NCBI RefSeq assembly: GCF_021134715.1
Contig: NC_060019.1
Location: 7,192,001 to 7,256,000, forward strand
Direction: 5' to 3'
Length of the DNA stretch: 64,000 bases
Source: Daphnia pulex
Lineage: Eukaryota; Arthropoda; Branchiopoda; Diplostraca; Daphniidae
Numbering within the stretch: position 1 is the first letter of the stretch; each line of letters opens with the position of its first letter. Shown piece by piece: positions 35,990 to 47,917 of the stretch. Under the pieces are notes generated by a model that saw only the letters and a list, made by a program, of their open reading frames with translations, was not told the DNA's origin and searched no databases. The translations under genes and the position numbers were made by a program.

Positions 35990-36699
35990 TCAATGCACGA
36001 GCACATATCACTGATTCAATAAAAAAAAACGTAGGCTATTGCACCTGATATCTATATGACCTTCTGAATTTAATTAATCGCTCGTTATCGTGTTGAATTT
36101 GGATTACATATTCAACTGGCGTTTGCTGCGCCAATCAACCCAAATTCATTTTGGAATTTTAATTTTTGAAGACAGGAAAGTTATAACTAGCGCTTTACAA
36201 CTTAACAACACTTGAAAAAAATTGCCATGTGTTGAGCTATATGTTTTTTTGTACACGGCAAATGCTCTTTGCTATGATAAATAGGTAGGGTTATTCTTTT
36301 TTGGGGAGGCATCATCGCCGATATTGCGGACTTTTTCGGAATTTGCACATAATGTTTGGGTACTCCAAACGATTTTAAAGTGTCCACAAAAATTTAGAGA
36401 TCTATGTAAAAGAAGATTACAAAGTCAGAGCTGCTGAGCATTTGTATGATGTGTATTATCAGAGTTGGAAGGTTGAATATATATTCAAGCGGATTATTTG
36501 AATACATCCACAATTATACAAATATTGCTCGGGTTAATTGAAACCAGAAGATTTAGATAGGAAAGACTTGGATTTTCTTATTTTTTTCCCCGTTATTCAA
36601 ATTCTGTAATTGTTTCGGATAATCTTGGTCGGATAACAAATTCGGTCCAGTTCGGTTGCATGTAAAACAAGTGATGAACTACTATTTCGGTTAGGGTTA

Positions 36700-36983
36700 T
36701 TATGCACCACAGCTGTCTGGTGCACCGCAGTTAAGAGAAAAGAAAGGTCTGCAACCACAGCCTCCGCCATCGCAACGCCAACGACAACAGTTGCCTTGGG
36801 ATGAATCGCACTGTCCATTCACGAGCCCACCGAACTCGCTGACAATTGCCAGCAGCACCAAAGACACCATCAAAATCATCAGAAGCTAAAAAGGTGCATA
36901 TGCAGCAATATAAAACAAATAAACAAACATTGCGATAGAATAACTTTGGATTTGAGATAAATTGTTATTACCGATTTGGCCAT
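36700..36983 (-). CDS. Secreted Cys-rich peptide, 8-Cys type (F copy 4)
   Basis: Exon 1 36972-36983, exon 2 36700-36885, TATA about 37057-37065. Same 65 aa protein as F1. Divergent from PAN-G at 38039. Confidence 0.75.
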
Positions 36984-38038
36984 TTTTTGCTGTAAGGAAG
37001 GCTAGACGAGTTCAACTGTTCAAAAAGTTGTGATAATATTGGCTGATTTTCGAGCCCTTTTTATATTAGATCCTAAACGACCTCCCCACTGGCTCTACAG
37101 CAGCATGGCTCCTTCTCCTCCTACTAAGCTAGTATAAAACACGTGCCGTAACTGTGCCAAGCAGCGCTGCAAACGGGTGCGCAAAAACTTGGGCTTTCAG
37201 CAGTGTCTTTTGCTGGGTTCTTCCTGTTGCCGAATCCGGGATTTCCCCGCAAAAACTAGTACTCCTGCTGGTATGCCTTGCGGCGAAGAAAGGTCTTTGA
37301 TCTTCTAATATATAGATGTGTTTCTCCTTCAGAGATTCATGGCAAAAACTGGTTGAAACTGGTAATGAATAAAAGCTATTGGCTGTAACCATGGACACAA
37401 ATACAATCTGGTCATGCCAATTTTGTGAAAAACCCGGCCCCACTGCGGAGAAAACACTTCTGGAATAACCTGGAAAAAACCTACAAATGGACGCGATACA
37501 ATCTCCTTATTCCTTTTCTCTTATATCTGCATATAGACGCATAAATTATATCAGCCCATAGCTCCAGAACGTGAAATTCACGTGCGCGGAAACGAAAAGA
37601 AACTCGTCGTCACTCAATCTCCTTTGCACCGTGTAAAAATGGAATCATTTTCATCCGAATGTTCAAACAAGAAACATCTCAACATCCACTTTTAATTTTT
37701 TTCCAATCATTTTATCCTGCCTTATTGTCTGCAATAACATAAAATGTAAGTATTCAGACAATAAAGCTCTAACGATGCAATACAAGTTTTGTTTATTGCA
37801 GTTTATTTATATTGAACGATTTTATTGATTGTGAGAAGGTCTCGTCTTTTGTTTTGTCAAACAAAAAAATCCCAGCGTCACCAGCACGCAGCGGGTAAAA
37901 CCCTTCGGAATGACCTGGGAAAAACCTAGCCGCGACTACTACCTCTTTGGGTCACGACGCATACATTATCAGCCAATTAGCTCCAGAACGTGAAATTCCC
38001 GTGCACGGAAACGAAAAGAAACTATCGTCCATCAGTCG

Positions 38039-38368
38039 ATGACGACCGTGTCCACTGTTGACTGGAAGGTGGGCGACAACGGATTGAGTCGCTGGGACAA
38101 CAATTGTTATCATCTTATTAACGATTACGATTTTATGATATACACTACTGATGTTGAGCATTGCTCAGAATTTTGCATCGCTAATTCTGCATGCATTTAC
38201 TTCTCTTATGGAGAAGACAATGGATTATCTGATGGAGATGGAAAATGTTACATGTATTACCATCCCAACGGAATCCCTAATGTCTACTCCCAGCAGGCAC
38301 TAGAATGGATTTGCGGTTACATTATCGATCGTATCGTAAATGTAACCAATACGCCGATAAGCAGCTGA
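38039..38368 (+). CDS. PAN/apple-like PAN-G (copy 3)
   Basis: 109 aa, six PAN cysteines, one residue (YDFM) different from the YDYM of copies 1 and 4. No signal peptide. Duplicated promoter upstream. Confidence 0.55.
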   Translation: MTTVSTVDWKVGDNGLSRWDNNCYHLINDYDFMIYTTDVEHCSEFCIANSACIYFSYGEDNGLSDGDGKCYMYYHPNGIPNVYSQQALEWICGYIIDRIVNVTNTPISS

Positions 38369-38480
38369 TCCCAGCTGATCTATTTATAGCGCATCATGCA
38401 AAACGTCAGCTTTGTAAACGCCAAAAATCACGTTCGGAAAATAAATGGACAAAATAATGTAATATGCAAATGATTCCCTT

Positions 38481-38655
38481 AACAACAACCGACAACAACA
38501 AAAAAAGAAAAGAAATTGGAATAATTTATATCCGTCGGAAAATACATTTTGATTAGAGTTCTGCCATCTTAAATATTTTTTTCTTATTCATTGATGACGT
38601 AAAAGTGATTCCTCTACATCAAACAGCTGGTGTCAAAAGTTGGTCATACCAGAGT
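38481..38655. repeat. Truncated start of block A
   Basis: Matches the first 175 bases of the window, then breaks at CCAGAGT into lectin sequence (ACGCTTTCAA). It is the right edge of the regular tandem array. Confidence 0.7.
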
Positions 38656-40280
38656 ACGCTTTCAACGCTTTCAATTCAGATATTATGGCCATCATGCAAG
38701 ACTTTATAGGAGTAAGTAGAAGGCAGATGAGAAATTGGGTTAAATCAATTCATTCCTTGTTCATTTTGACGATTCATTTGGGGGCAGTGCCATGGTCGAC
38801 GATTGCACAAGAAAATCAAATCCATAATGAGCATAGTTATGACTGGCCTTTGGATACGCGGAGAGTACCAACGACTGGACGACATGGCCATCGAGTACCA
38901 AGTGAATGAGAAAAACGTCATGGAAGAGATGCGCAACATCATAAAAACTCAAACGCCCTGCGATCAAAAAGATGTTGCAGATTCTCTAATGCCTAGAGGA
39001 CAAATACGACACTAAAATATGGATTTTTGTTGTCTTACCAATTATATCTGAAGATTGACTGCCAAACGTGGAAATTGGACTGGAATCACTTCCGCAAAAT
39101 GGCATTGTGTCCTCGTGAAAGGTGCAACCACTTTGGCCGTTTCTGTAAACCGAAGCGATTTGACAAAATTATCACGATCAGTCAACACTTTTTTGGTAAA
39201 ATTCAACATTCCCATCCGCACTTTCCCCAACTTGCTATTTGAGATTTCCAAATATTACGTCAACGTCAAAGAAATCCATGAACATCACAACCGAATCTTG
39301 TTGCCACTAGGAGTCCAGAGTCGAGCGGACATAGAAACTTTAGTCATCAAAGTCGATCCAGCGAAATTTATTGTTGTCGCTTCCGGTGGAACGGAATACA
39401 CGCAATTTTCTGATGATTTAAATTGCTGCCACTTGGTGATGGTCGTACCTGTAAACCAACAGCGAAGTCTTCGATTCCAGCGACTAGTGATAAGTTAATG
39501 TGCGATTACAAACTTGGCAAGGATTCTGGCCTTCTTCGCAACGAGTTCAGTCAGGCTTATCTCTCAATCCTTGGCGATACGAGGCAAGAAGGTTTACCCA
39601 TAATTTTGTATGTCAAATGGAGAAACAACTCTGGACAGAGATGGCGATTCGTTGACAACCAACTGATGAACGGCCACGGGAAATGTTTGACGTCATGGAC
39701 TAGAGGATCTTCTTTACTCTACCAGTATGACTGTCGTCGAGATTGGGTTGGGCAGATCTGGCACCGCAATGGCCTGCAAATCGTCAACTGATTTAATATG
39801 TGCTTAGACTATTATGGTGTAACATCTGGCGGAACTATGGCAGTTGTTCAGAGTTATTGCGATTCGACTTCTTCGTTTCTCTGGGCTGATTGGGATACGT
39901 CCTGCGAGGACGCAATAGTTCCTCCTTCCGTCAACGGAAGCCGATCTTTACGTAACGAGTTCTCTAGGCGATATCTGAGCGTTAACAGCGACGAGGAATA
40001 CGTTTTTGAAAAACCGTGGAACAATTCGCCGGGAAAGAGCTGGACATTCGTCGACGGAGCGCTTATCAATTGTTTTGGAAAATGCTTGGCTGGAATAGGT
40101 TGGTACGTCCAACAGGTCGATTGTGATGGTGACAAAACAAATAATAAACGTTGGATCTATAACGACAAACGACAAATCATTAGTGCTGAAGGATACTGCT
40201 TGGCCGCTGGCAATAAGGAAGGTTATGTGTTGTACACCTATTGTAAAGATTCCTCAGAATATCGGTGGTGGTATTATTGA
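38656..40280 (+). pseudogene. Ricin-B-type lectin gene, 5' truncated and decayed (L1)
   Basis: The encoded parts in order are a helical segment (NSDIMAIMQDFIG; HKKIKSIMSIVMTGLW), a beta-rich middle region (39055-39450), and two beta-trefoil lectin blocks: 39500-39791 (LLRNEFSQAYLSI, SGQRWRFVDNQL, GKCLTSW) and 39798-40280 (LRNEFSRRYLSV, SWTFVDGAL, GKCLAG, KRWIYNDKRQI, YRWWYY). The QxW-type triads mark the ricin-B fold, which binds sugars. No ricin A-chain-like enzyme domain is seen. The reading frame has about four breaks, and the signal-peptide and first helical exons are missing. An AATAAA follows the final stop directly. Confidence 0.7.
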
Positions 40281-40676
40281 AATAAAATCAAGATAAGAAA
40301 CTATACTTCATTACCAATTGACTTGAAATTTCTGACACCTTGAAATAAACACATTAGCTGAGAAATCGTTACGAAGACAGATTGATTGACAACGAATATT
40401 GAACAATCGCGAAATTTAAAACTGCATTTGAAAACAAATCTAGCTTCGATCAGTGTAATAATTTTATACCACAGTGTCGTGAAAAATTGAATTCCAAGAA
40501 CTTTCTGTCCCTATTTTGTTACAATTTATTTAACCGTTGAATGTCTGAGAGTTTTAGCGCGTGACGGACGAAGAGGTTATCACTGAAACTCAATCGCTTC
40601 AGTGTGACCTGTGGGAAAATACGCGCGACTGTCGGCCGATCCCAATCGAATTGTACATGATAATCAATCTAGTCTG

Positions 40677-40685
40677 CATAAATAG
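40677..40685 (+). promoter_or_regulatory. TATA-like box upstream of lectin L2
   Basis: CATAAATAG, repeated at 57990-57998 ahead of L4, about 135 bases before each signal-peptide ATG. The rest of 40281-40818 is intergenic DNA shared with 57589-58132; no gene is seen. Confidence 0.4.
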
Positions 40686-40818
40686 TCTAGAAGCAAGCTC
40701 AATAGTGAAGTTATGAAAAAACAAGTCCTTCAAATTCGATTCCTTTTACAAACGAGGAAGAACAAGTTGAAAAAATTTGAGTTCTCTGGGTCGGCTATTA
40801 CTGATCTGCATGTGGAAT

Positions 40819-41423
40819 ATGTCCAGACGTGGAGTGTTTACATGTGTATCACTCATAGTTTTACAAGTATGGATAACCGTTGTGGCTTTAACCTCAACAT
40901 CGTTGGTGACAAATCCAAACAGTGCATCCTCGACGGAAGCGAATACTGCGAGAAGCAAACGGTTGGTCGTGGAAACTGCAACAGTAATTAAAGGAATGGA
41001 AATTGCGATAAAATTAAATGAAATGATAACTTCATGAAATCCTTTAATAGAAACGAAACCAATAAAGAGCACAGGGAGATAATAGCTCATTTCCAGCGGA
41101 TTGAAAACGAAATTAGAAGAACAAAAAGAGGAACTGCAATCCATCAATCGAGAAATTCAAACGCTGGGATTATCTGTCGGCTACTCTCAACACGAAGAGA
41201 AAATCAAAAACTGTTTGTTGGCTTTGCATCAATACCTGGAACATCCGGACGAGCACAACCAAAATATTTTCACGGACGAAGCAGCCCAGTTATCGCAGAG
41301 TCTCACTGCCATAGTCGGGGGACTTCTAGGCAAAAATGTTTTCAACCCGGATATTATGGCCGTCTTGCGAGAAGCTATCGGAGTAAGTATTTAGCAAAAT
41401 AACACGATATAAAATTTACTAAT
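40819..41423 (+). pseudogene. Lectin gene 5' fragment (L2)
   Basis: Exon 1 (40819-40961) encodes a signal peptide (MSRRGVFTCVSLIVLQVW). An intron of about 89 nt ends TTTAATAG at 41050. Exon 2 encodes a Glu/Lys-rich coiled coil (EEQKEELQSINREIQTLG) and the hydrophobic LTAIVGGLLGKNVFNPDIM, ending at a GTAAGT donor. Homology to L4 stops at 41423, inside the next intron, so everything downstream is missing. Besides truncation it appears to carry about one frame break. Confidence 0.6.
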
Positions 41424-42411
41424 CCCTGAGGTATATTTATATACGAAGGTCCTTAACAATATATGGTGTGGGGTATAGGGGGTAGGGTAGTAGTAGCTAG
41501 TAGTGAAATTCAGAGGGTTTAATGTTCATTTTGTAATCCTTTATACGTTTCTTCCCTAAATGACCAATCGTCACCAAATTTTGTACATAATTCTGTCAAA
41601 ATTTGAATACCTTGCGAAACGGGGTTTTCATTTGTTTCTATTACTGTTTTAGAAATTTAATTTGCGTATTTGTTACCTAGCTGGTTGCCGAATCCTAGTT
41701 AGTGAATTCGCTTTTTTTGCGTAACCTTCCAAATGTCAGTGCATGCTCAGCGGTGTAAACAAAAAGAAAAAAAAAAGTTTGGATCTTCCCTAGCAAGACA
41801 AGTTTTCTGCTATGGGAGTGGAGAGTATTAATTATTTGATTTGGTTTTTATGTTCGATTTAGATTTTGTTTTTATTCTTCTTTTTACTTTGTATTTTCCC
41901 ACTCTTATTTTTTTACCCTTTTTGTTTTATTATTACCTTTTTCTGTTTACTATTTTTTATCTTGATTTTAATAAATTTGGTTGTCCAAGTAAAATTTCTA
42001 TGCCTCCTTTTTTAACAGTTAGTCATCAACCAAGAAGTTGAGGAACATTTTAAAAATGTTAGATTATATTTATTTTGAAGCTCTGTGTCATCTCTCCCTT
42101 CTTCCTCTGTCCTCTCATCGGTCATCAAGATCTTCTTGCGGTCGTGAAGAGTTACCACCGGTCTTCCACTTCCATTTACCTCCGGAAGCTTATTAAGAGG
42201 AATTTTTCAAAAATTACTAACTTAGTTTTCCTTTCCGACTTGATCGAGATTCGAACCGCGATCCATGCGAATGGCAGCCTGGGTTGATGACCATTAGACC
42301 ATCATTGTTATATTATAGGAAGGGAAAAAATGGGTATGATGGTAGGTCGCTATCTATTGGCCAAGACTCATGTAATGCAACATGTGACCGCATGATATAA
42401 TGATAAATTAC
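41424..42411. other. Unclassified inserted DNA
   Basis: Found once in the window. It replaces the continuation of lectin L2 and ends at the kinase-tail piece at 42412. It is T-rich (41830-41980) and contains a tRNA-like cassette near its right end. I see no terminal inverted repeats, no target duplication and no convincing coding frame; a degraded transposon is likely. Confidence 0.4.
42241..42304 (-). other. tRNA-like cassette
   Basis: A-box TGGTCTAATGG (42291-42301) and B-box GGTTCGAATCTC (42246-42257), 33 bases apart; the loop position reads CTGCCAT, as in tRNA-Gly(GCC). There is no clean acceptor stem, so it is probably tRNA-derived. Confidence 0.55.
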
Positions 42412-42496
42412 GTTTTTCGTATAGCGCGTTCAGGTTCAAATAATCAGCGGTGACTGACGACTCCATTTAACCGCAGATAATCTCCTCCAATTGACT
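42412..42496 (-). pseudogene. Tyrosine kinase tail fragment (block I copy 1)
   Basis: Antisense reading QLEEIICG, then a stop, then MESSVTADYLNLNALYEK. The tyrosine is kept (YLNL) where units 1-3 have F. Only this fragment remains. Confidence 0.5.
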
Positions 42497-42659
42497 TATC
42501 TGCTGCTGGTTTTGATTTTGTTAGTGTCTCGGGTTAACTTTTGACTGAAATAGGGGAATAACTTTTACGACATTAATTAATAAGAAAAAAGAATTTAAGA
42601 TTTCTGAACTCTAATCAAAATGTATTAGACATGCCAATAGATATTTACATGATGCCGAA

Positions 42660-42810
42660 CATGGGAATTTCACCTTTTGGAGCTCATTGGTCGATAACTT
42701 ATGCGTCGTGACACGAATAGGAAAAAGGAGATAGTAGGCGTGTCTAGGTTTTTTCCAGGTCATTCAGCAGGGTTTGCCCCGCTGTGTGCTGGATGGTGCC
42801 AGGATTTTCA
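42660..42810 (-). promoter_or_regulatory. Relic of a PAN upstream region
   Basis: Antisense similarity to 3400-3540: AAGGTGAAATTCCC, ATAAGTTATCGACCAATGAG, and CACCATCCAGCACAC. No PAN gene follows it in this copy. Confidence 0.4.
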
Positions 42811-43260
42811 CCAAAATTTGCATAACCAGGTTGTTATGTCCATTTACGTAAATAAAATTACGATCCACATTTCGTTCATCCAACACTATCGGATGAATTC
42901 ACTAGTTAACCGTTTAATATTAGCCTCATTGAGCAGCAACAAGAAAAAGAGAGAGGAGCACGATGACCGCGGATTTTTCCCGACGGTCCTTCGTGGCTTT
43001 TCCTTCGACTAATCCATTTTATGTATTTTATCATCTTGAAACACTTTATAACAGGCCTTTGTTCTTCTTTGAATTTCTAGGAAGCCAGACCGGCTCCCAC
43101 CAGCGCCTTAAGCAGCAAGCGTCCATCTGTACAAGTAATTCATCATTAAACCGTTGTCCCCCTTCCATGGGAATAAGCAGATTCGAGCGGACACTCTTGT
43201 CATCGACGAAACTTATTTTTGACTGAATTGCTTTCGTCAATTATTGCACATGATTTAATT
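42811..43260. other. Unclassified block I sequence
   Basis: Part of it (43060-43260) recurs at 61780-62000. The stretch GGCTCCCACCAGCGCCTTAA also resembles, inverted, 54150-54185. Open frames on both strands lack recognisable features. Confidence 0.35.
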
Positions 43261-43263
43261 TGA

Positions 43264-43538
43264 TTACCAACAGCCGTCCTGACAGTTACAGCACCGGGCG
43301 TTGCACTTTCCCTTACCGCAACACGGTGTTCCCTGCTATCCATTTTCGCACTATGCCCTTTAAACGTTCATGCAACCACAACAACAACAAGAAATTTGTT
43401 TAAAGTGGGTTATAAAAATCTATGAAATTATGAACCTATATTACTTCCGCCCACCAATATTTTGGTTGGGGATTCCGGCAAACAACATGAAGCGTCAACT
43501 TCTTGGCTGAGAAAGGTCAAAGCTATTACGCAACTCAT
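43264..43538 (-). CDS. Candidate second Cys-rich secreted peptide family (copy 1)
   Basis: The antisense ORF 43428-43538 reads MSCVIALTFLSQEVDASCCL, a short signal peptide followed by CC. Downstream, after an AG at 43336-43337, 43264-43335 reads QGTPCCGKGKCNARCCNCQD, then GCW and stop: seven Cys in 23 residues. I infer a spliced gene, possibly with an upstream exon ending CGAAAG-GTAAAT near 43650. The donor joining the two parts is not clear (GGTGGGC is one option), so the gene model is uncertain. A second copy at 62003-62286 keeps both parts. Confidence 0.35.
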
Positions 43539-44340
43539 TAGCAACAGCGACTGAGGGAAAGACTGAATCGCAGTTTTTTTTAAATAATATACTGTCAAAA
43601 TTCCAGCAGAATAAATTAAACATCAAATAATAAAAGAAGGACGTTGATAATTTACCTTTCGACAGCTGGCTTCGACGAAATATACCGATATTTTAACCAG
43701 CAATGCGCAATGCACATAGTAATCTATTAAATTTGCATTAAATTAAGATTTGCTGATGCTGTTGTCTCTGCCTTTTCTATTCGAAATCCAAACACTATTA
43801 TATATTGGTCCTCTATAGACTAGATGGAAAAAGCTTTCTATATTATTATCACAAAATGCAAATGAGAGGCCAATAAGGGTTGACCCACTGTGAGATTTAT
43901 AGATAATCCGTTTTGAGGCATTTCGGGAAAAAATCCAGTTGCTGCTGAGCGCAGATTCTCCGCAGAAATTTATTATTGAATTTTCTCTTCTAATAGCTAA
44001 CTTTCAAAATTGGACGATATTTTTGGATGAAGTGCCATCAGATTTTTATTATTAAATTTGTGTTCAAATATGTCAGGTCTTTCGTGCTGCTGCTCTCTCT
44101 CTCTCCTTGATTGATGTTGCGTATTGTGGCCAATATTAACTTTATTACCATTAACTATAGTGAATTAATCCGGTTTATGGAAATGTGAAAATATGGACCT
44201 CAATTTAGTTTCTAATACAAATATTATGGACTCAACCTGGTCATGCGAATTTTGCAAAAAACCCGGCCCCACTGCGGAGAAAGCCCTGCTGGAATAACCT
44301 GGAAAAAACCTAGAAATGAACGCGATACAATCTCCTTATA
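43539..44340. other. Upstream region of the second Cys-rich family
   Basis: Shared with 62287-63110. It contains a possible antisense TATATAATA near 43795 and, at the right end, PAN-upstream-like sequence (CCCGGCCCCACTGCGGAGAA). No gene seen; 44341-45096 is the usual Cys-rich 3' flank. Confidence 0.35.
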
Positions 44341-45096
44341 TTCCTCCTCTTTTATATGGATATATAGACGCATAAATTGTATCAATGCACGAGCACATAT
44401 CACTGATTCAATAATAAAAAACGTAGGCTATTGCACCTAATATCTATATGACCTTCTGAATTTAATTAATCGATTGTTATCGTGTTGAATTTGGATTACA
44501 TATTCAACTGGCTTTTGCTGCGCCAATCAACCCAAATTCATTTTGGAATTTTAATTTTTGAAGACAGGAAAGTTATAACTAGCACTTTACAACTTAACAA
44601 CACTTGAAAAAATTTGCAATGTGTTGAGCTATATGTTTTTTTGTACACGGCAAATGCTCTTGCAAATGCTTTGATAAATAGGTAGGGTTATTCTTTTTTG
44701 GGGAGGCATCATCGCCGATATTGCGGACTTTTTCGGAATTTGCACATAATGTTTGGGTACTCCAAACGATTTTAAAGTGTCCACAAAAATTTAGAGATCT
44801 ATGTAAAAAAAGATTAGAAAGTCAGAGCTGCTGAGCATTTGTATGATGTGTATTATCAGAGTTGGAAGGTTGAATATATATCCAAGTGGATTATTTGAAT
44901 ATATCCACAATTATACAAATATTGCTCGGGTTAATTAAAACAAGAAGATTTAGATAGGACAGACTTGGATTTTCTTATTTTTTTCCCCGTTATTCAAATT
45001 CTGTAATTGTTTCGGATAATCTTGGTCGGATAACAAATTCGGTCCAGTTCGGTTGCATGTAAAACAAGTGCTGAACTACTTTTTCGGTTAGGGTTA

Positions 45097-45383
45097 TTAT
45101 GCACCACACCTGTCTGGTGCACCGCAGTTTCCAGCAAAGAAAGATGTGCAACGACAGTTCACAGCGCCATCGCAACGCCAACGACAACAGTTGCCTTGGG
45201 ATGAAAAGCACTGTCCATTCACGAGCCCACCGTACTCGTTGACAATTGCCAGCAGCACCAAAGACACCATCAAAATCATAAGAAGCTAAAAAGGTGCATA
45301 AGCAGCAATATAAAACAAATAAACAAACATTGCGATAGAATAACTTTGGATTTGAGATAAATTGTTATTACCGATTTGGCCAT
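45097..45383 (-). CDS. Secreted Cys-rich peptide, AVN variant (copy 1)
   Basis: Exon 1 45372-45383 (MAKS), exon 2 45097-45285, TATA 45457-45465. The 66 aa precursor has eight Cys, but the central loop differs: CDGAVNCRCTSFFAGNC replaces CDGGGCGCRPFFSLNC, and NGQCFSS replaces NGQCDSS. Differences cluster in the mature peptide while the signal peptide changes little. Divergent from PAN-G at 46371. Confidence 0.75.
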
Positions 45384-46370
45384 TTTTTGCTGTAAGGAAG
45401 GCTAGACGAGTTCAACTGTTCAAAAAGTTGTGATAATATTGGCTGATTTTCGAGCCCTTTTTATACTAGATCCAAAACCACCTCCCAACTGGCTCTACAG
45501 CAGCATGGCTCCCCCTTTTCCTAGTTAGTCAGTAACACAAGTGCCATAAACTGTGCCAAGCAGCGCTGCAAACGGGCGCGCAAAAACTTGGGCTTTCAGC
45601 AGTGGCTTTCACTGGGTTCTTCCTGTTGCCGAAGCCGGGATTTCCCCGCAAAAACTAGTACTCCTGCTGGTATGCCTTGCGGCGAAGAAAGGTCTTTGAT
45701 CTTCTAATATATAGATGTGTTTCTCTGGACACAAATACAATCTGGTCATGCCAATTTTGTGAAAAACCCGGCCCCACTACGGAGAAAACCCTGCTGGAAT
45801 AACCTGGAAACAACCTAGAAATGGACGCGATACAATCTCCTTATTCCTTTTCTCTTATCTGTATATAGACGCATAAATTTTACCAGCCCATAGCTCCAGA
45901 ACGTGAAATTCACGTGCGCGGAAACGAAAAGAAACTCGTCGTCACTCAATCTCCTTTGCACCGTGTAAAAATGGAATCATTTTCATCCAAATGTTCAAAC
46001 AAGAAACATCTCAACATCCACTTTTAATTTTTTTCCAATCATTTTATCCTGCCTTATTGTCTGCAATAACATAAAATGTAAGTAATCAGACAATAAAGCT
46101 CTAACGATGCAATACAAGTTTCATTTATTGCAGTTTATTTATATTTAACGAGTTTATTGATTGTGAGAAGGTCTCGTCTTTTGTTTTGTAAAAACCAAAT
46201 AACCCAGCGTCACCAGCACGCAGCGGGTAAAACCCTTCGGAATGACCTGGGAAGAACCTAGCCGCGACTACTACCTCTTCGTGTCACGACGCATACATTA
46301 TCAGCCAATTAGCTCCAGAACATGAAATTCCCGTGCGCGGAAACGAAAAGAAACTATCGTCCATCAGTCG

Positions 46371-46700
46371 ATGACGACCGTGTCCGCTGTTGACTGGAAG
46401 GTGGGCGACAACGGATTGAGTCGCGGGGACAACAATTGTTATCATCTTATTAACGATTACGATTATATGATATACACTACTGATGTTGAGCATTGCTCAG
46501 AATTTTGCATCGCTAATTCTGCATGCATTTACTTCTCTTATGGAGAAGACAATGGATTATCTAATGGAGATGGAAAATGTTACATGTATTACCATCCCAA
46601 CGGAATCCCTAATGTTTATTCCCAGCAGGCACTAGAATGGATTTGTGGTTACATTTTCGATCGTATCGGTAATGTAACCGATAAGCCGATAAGCAGCTGA
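46371..46700 (+). CDS. PAN/apple-like PAN-G (copy 4)
   Basis: 109 aa, ending DRIGNVTDKPISS. Six PAN cysteines. It differs from the other copies at several residues (TVSAVDW, SRGDNN, SNGDG, IFDR). No signal peptide from this ATG; duplicated promoter upstream with a weakened palindrome (AACATGAAATTCCCGTG). Confidence 0.55.
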   Translation: MTTVSAVDWKVGDNGLSRGDNNCYHLINDYDYMIYTTDVEHCSEFCIANSACIYFSYGEDNGLSNGDGKCYMYYHPNGIPNVYSQQALEWICGYIFDRIGNVTDKPISS

Positions 46701-47198
46701 TCCCAGCTGATCTATTTATAGTGCATCATGCAAAACGTCAGCTTTGTTAACGCCAAAAATCACGTTCGGAAAATATATGGACACAATAATGTAATATGCA
46801 AATGATTCCCTTAACAACAACCGACAACAACAAAAAAGAAAAGAAATTGGAATAATTTATATCCGTCGGAAAATACATTTTGATTAGAGTTCTGCCATCT
46901 TAAATATTTTTTTCTTATTCATTGATGACGTAAAAGTGATTTCCCTACATCACACAGCTGGTGTCAAAAGTTGGTCATATCAGAGTCAATTAAATTATTT
47001 CTGAGACAGTAATAAAATTAGAACCAGCAGCAGACAACCGGCCGCACCGGTTGTCGCCACGCAAGTCGTTTATTTACCGCGGGATTAATGCAGTACCTTT
47101 TAATATAATACAGCATATAAATAATTAAAGTGAATTGCAGTTATATAACATAGGGTACTATTCTATAAATAATAACGCGATTTGATTGTGATTACAAG

Positions 47199-47300
47199 AT
47201 GAAGGTCTCATCGTCTGTTTTTCTCGATTTTTCTCCTCATTATGTTCGTTACGTGGATTATACTTTGTCCAACACTTGGATGGAAGATGACGACGGATAA
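47199..47300 (+). pseudogene. PAN-A remnant (copy 4)
   Basis: Homologous to 385-490 but more diverged, with a stop at 47298-47300 where the other copies read through. Surrounding 46814-47917 is block A spacer; no other gene seen. Confidence 0.55.
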
Positions 47301-47917
47301 AGTCGCTGGAACATGAATTGCCGCCGTTATGTTGGCGATTTTTTTGAAAGCATGATCGATATACTCTACTCCTCCTTTCTTTCTTTCTTTGTTGTTTGTT
47401 TTACGTTCCGGGGGAAAGGTACGTTTTTTGTGTGACTATTCTACGGTTTTACGTGTTGCAAGTTTTGGGGCGTATTTTTCCATTTATTAAAAAAATCTAA
47501 AATGTTAGGAAGGGACAACCAAAAATCATCGCGGAGAAAAAGAATGGCGAGTAATCCGTAAACAATACTTCAACCTGCCATAAAAACCCAAAAAATTCGG
47601 GTTCACTGGCAAATTTAAATTTACATGCAGATCTCGTAGTAAAAATTAACGGATCCAAAAGCAAAGGGCTGCACACTCGACAATGATGGGGACAACCAAT
47701 GACTAGTGAATAATGAAAAATGCACGTCATACCTGTTGCTGATTGCTGGTGATTCATCAATTCCTGGTGCACACTGTCGCACACTTTGCGCTTGGCAAAT
47801 TTTTTTAATGAATTAAAGAGAAAAACATGGTAATACAAATCATTTAGATAAATGGAAATCGAGAATTCTATTAATCAACGAAATTGCCAAATCATAACAT
47901 GTCTTAACTCATCATGT

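Larger units (their letters stand above)
21739..38480. repeat. Tandem unit 3, with an internal C-D-E-F duplication
   Basis: Block order is A-B-C-D-E-F/B-C-D-E-F-G. The extra 5.7 kb period (27045 to 32759) comes from crossover between F-type and B-type Cys-rich genes. Unlisted stretches (21739-22107, 24294-24798, 24993-25911, 26220-27044, 27282-27693, 30921-31649, 31934-32758, 32996-33407, 35990-36699, 36984-38038, 38369-38480) match unit 1 flanks; no further genes seen. Confidence 0.85.

Noticed and set aside
38640-38909. Forward frame in lectin L1 (MVIPEYAFNAF)
   Set aside because: It crosses the block A/lectin junction and then an intron, in a frame other than the helical lectin frame.
39500-40280. 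Ricin-like toxin
   Set aside because: Only the beta-trefoil carbohydrate-binding part is seen; there is no A-chain-like enzyme domain, so I call it a lectin.
41841-42041. Phe-rich 66 aa frame as a membrane protein
   Set aside because: Low-complexity T-rich DNA gives Phe/Leu in this frame; no start context or homologue in the window.
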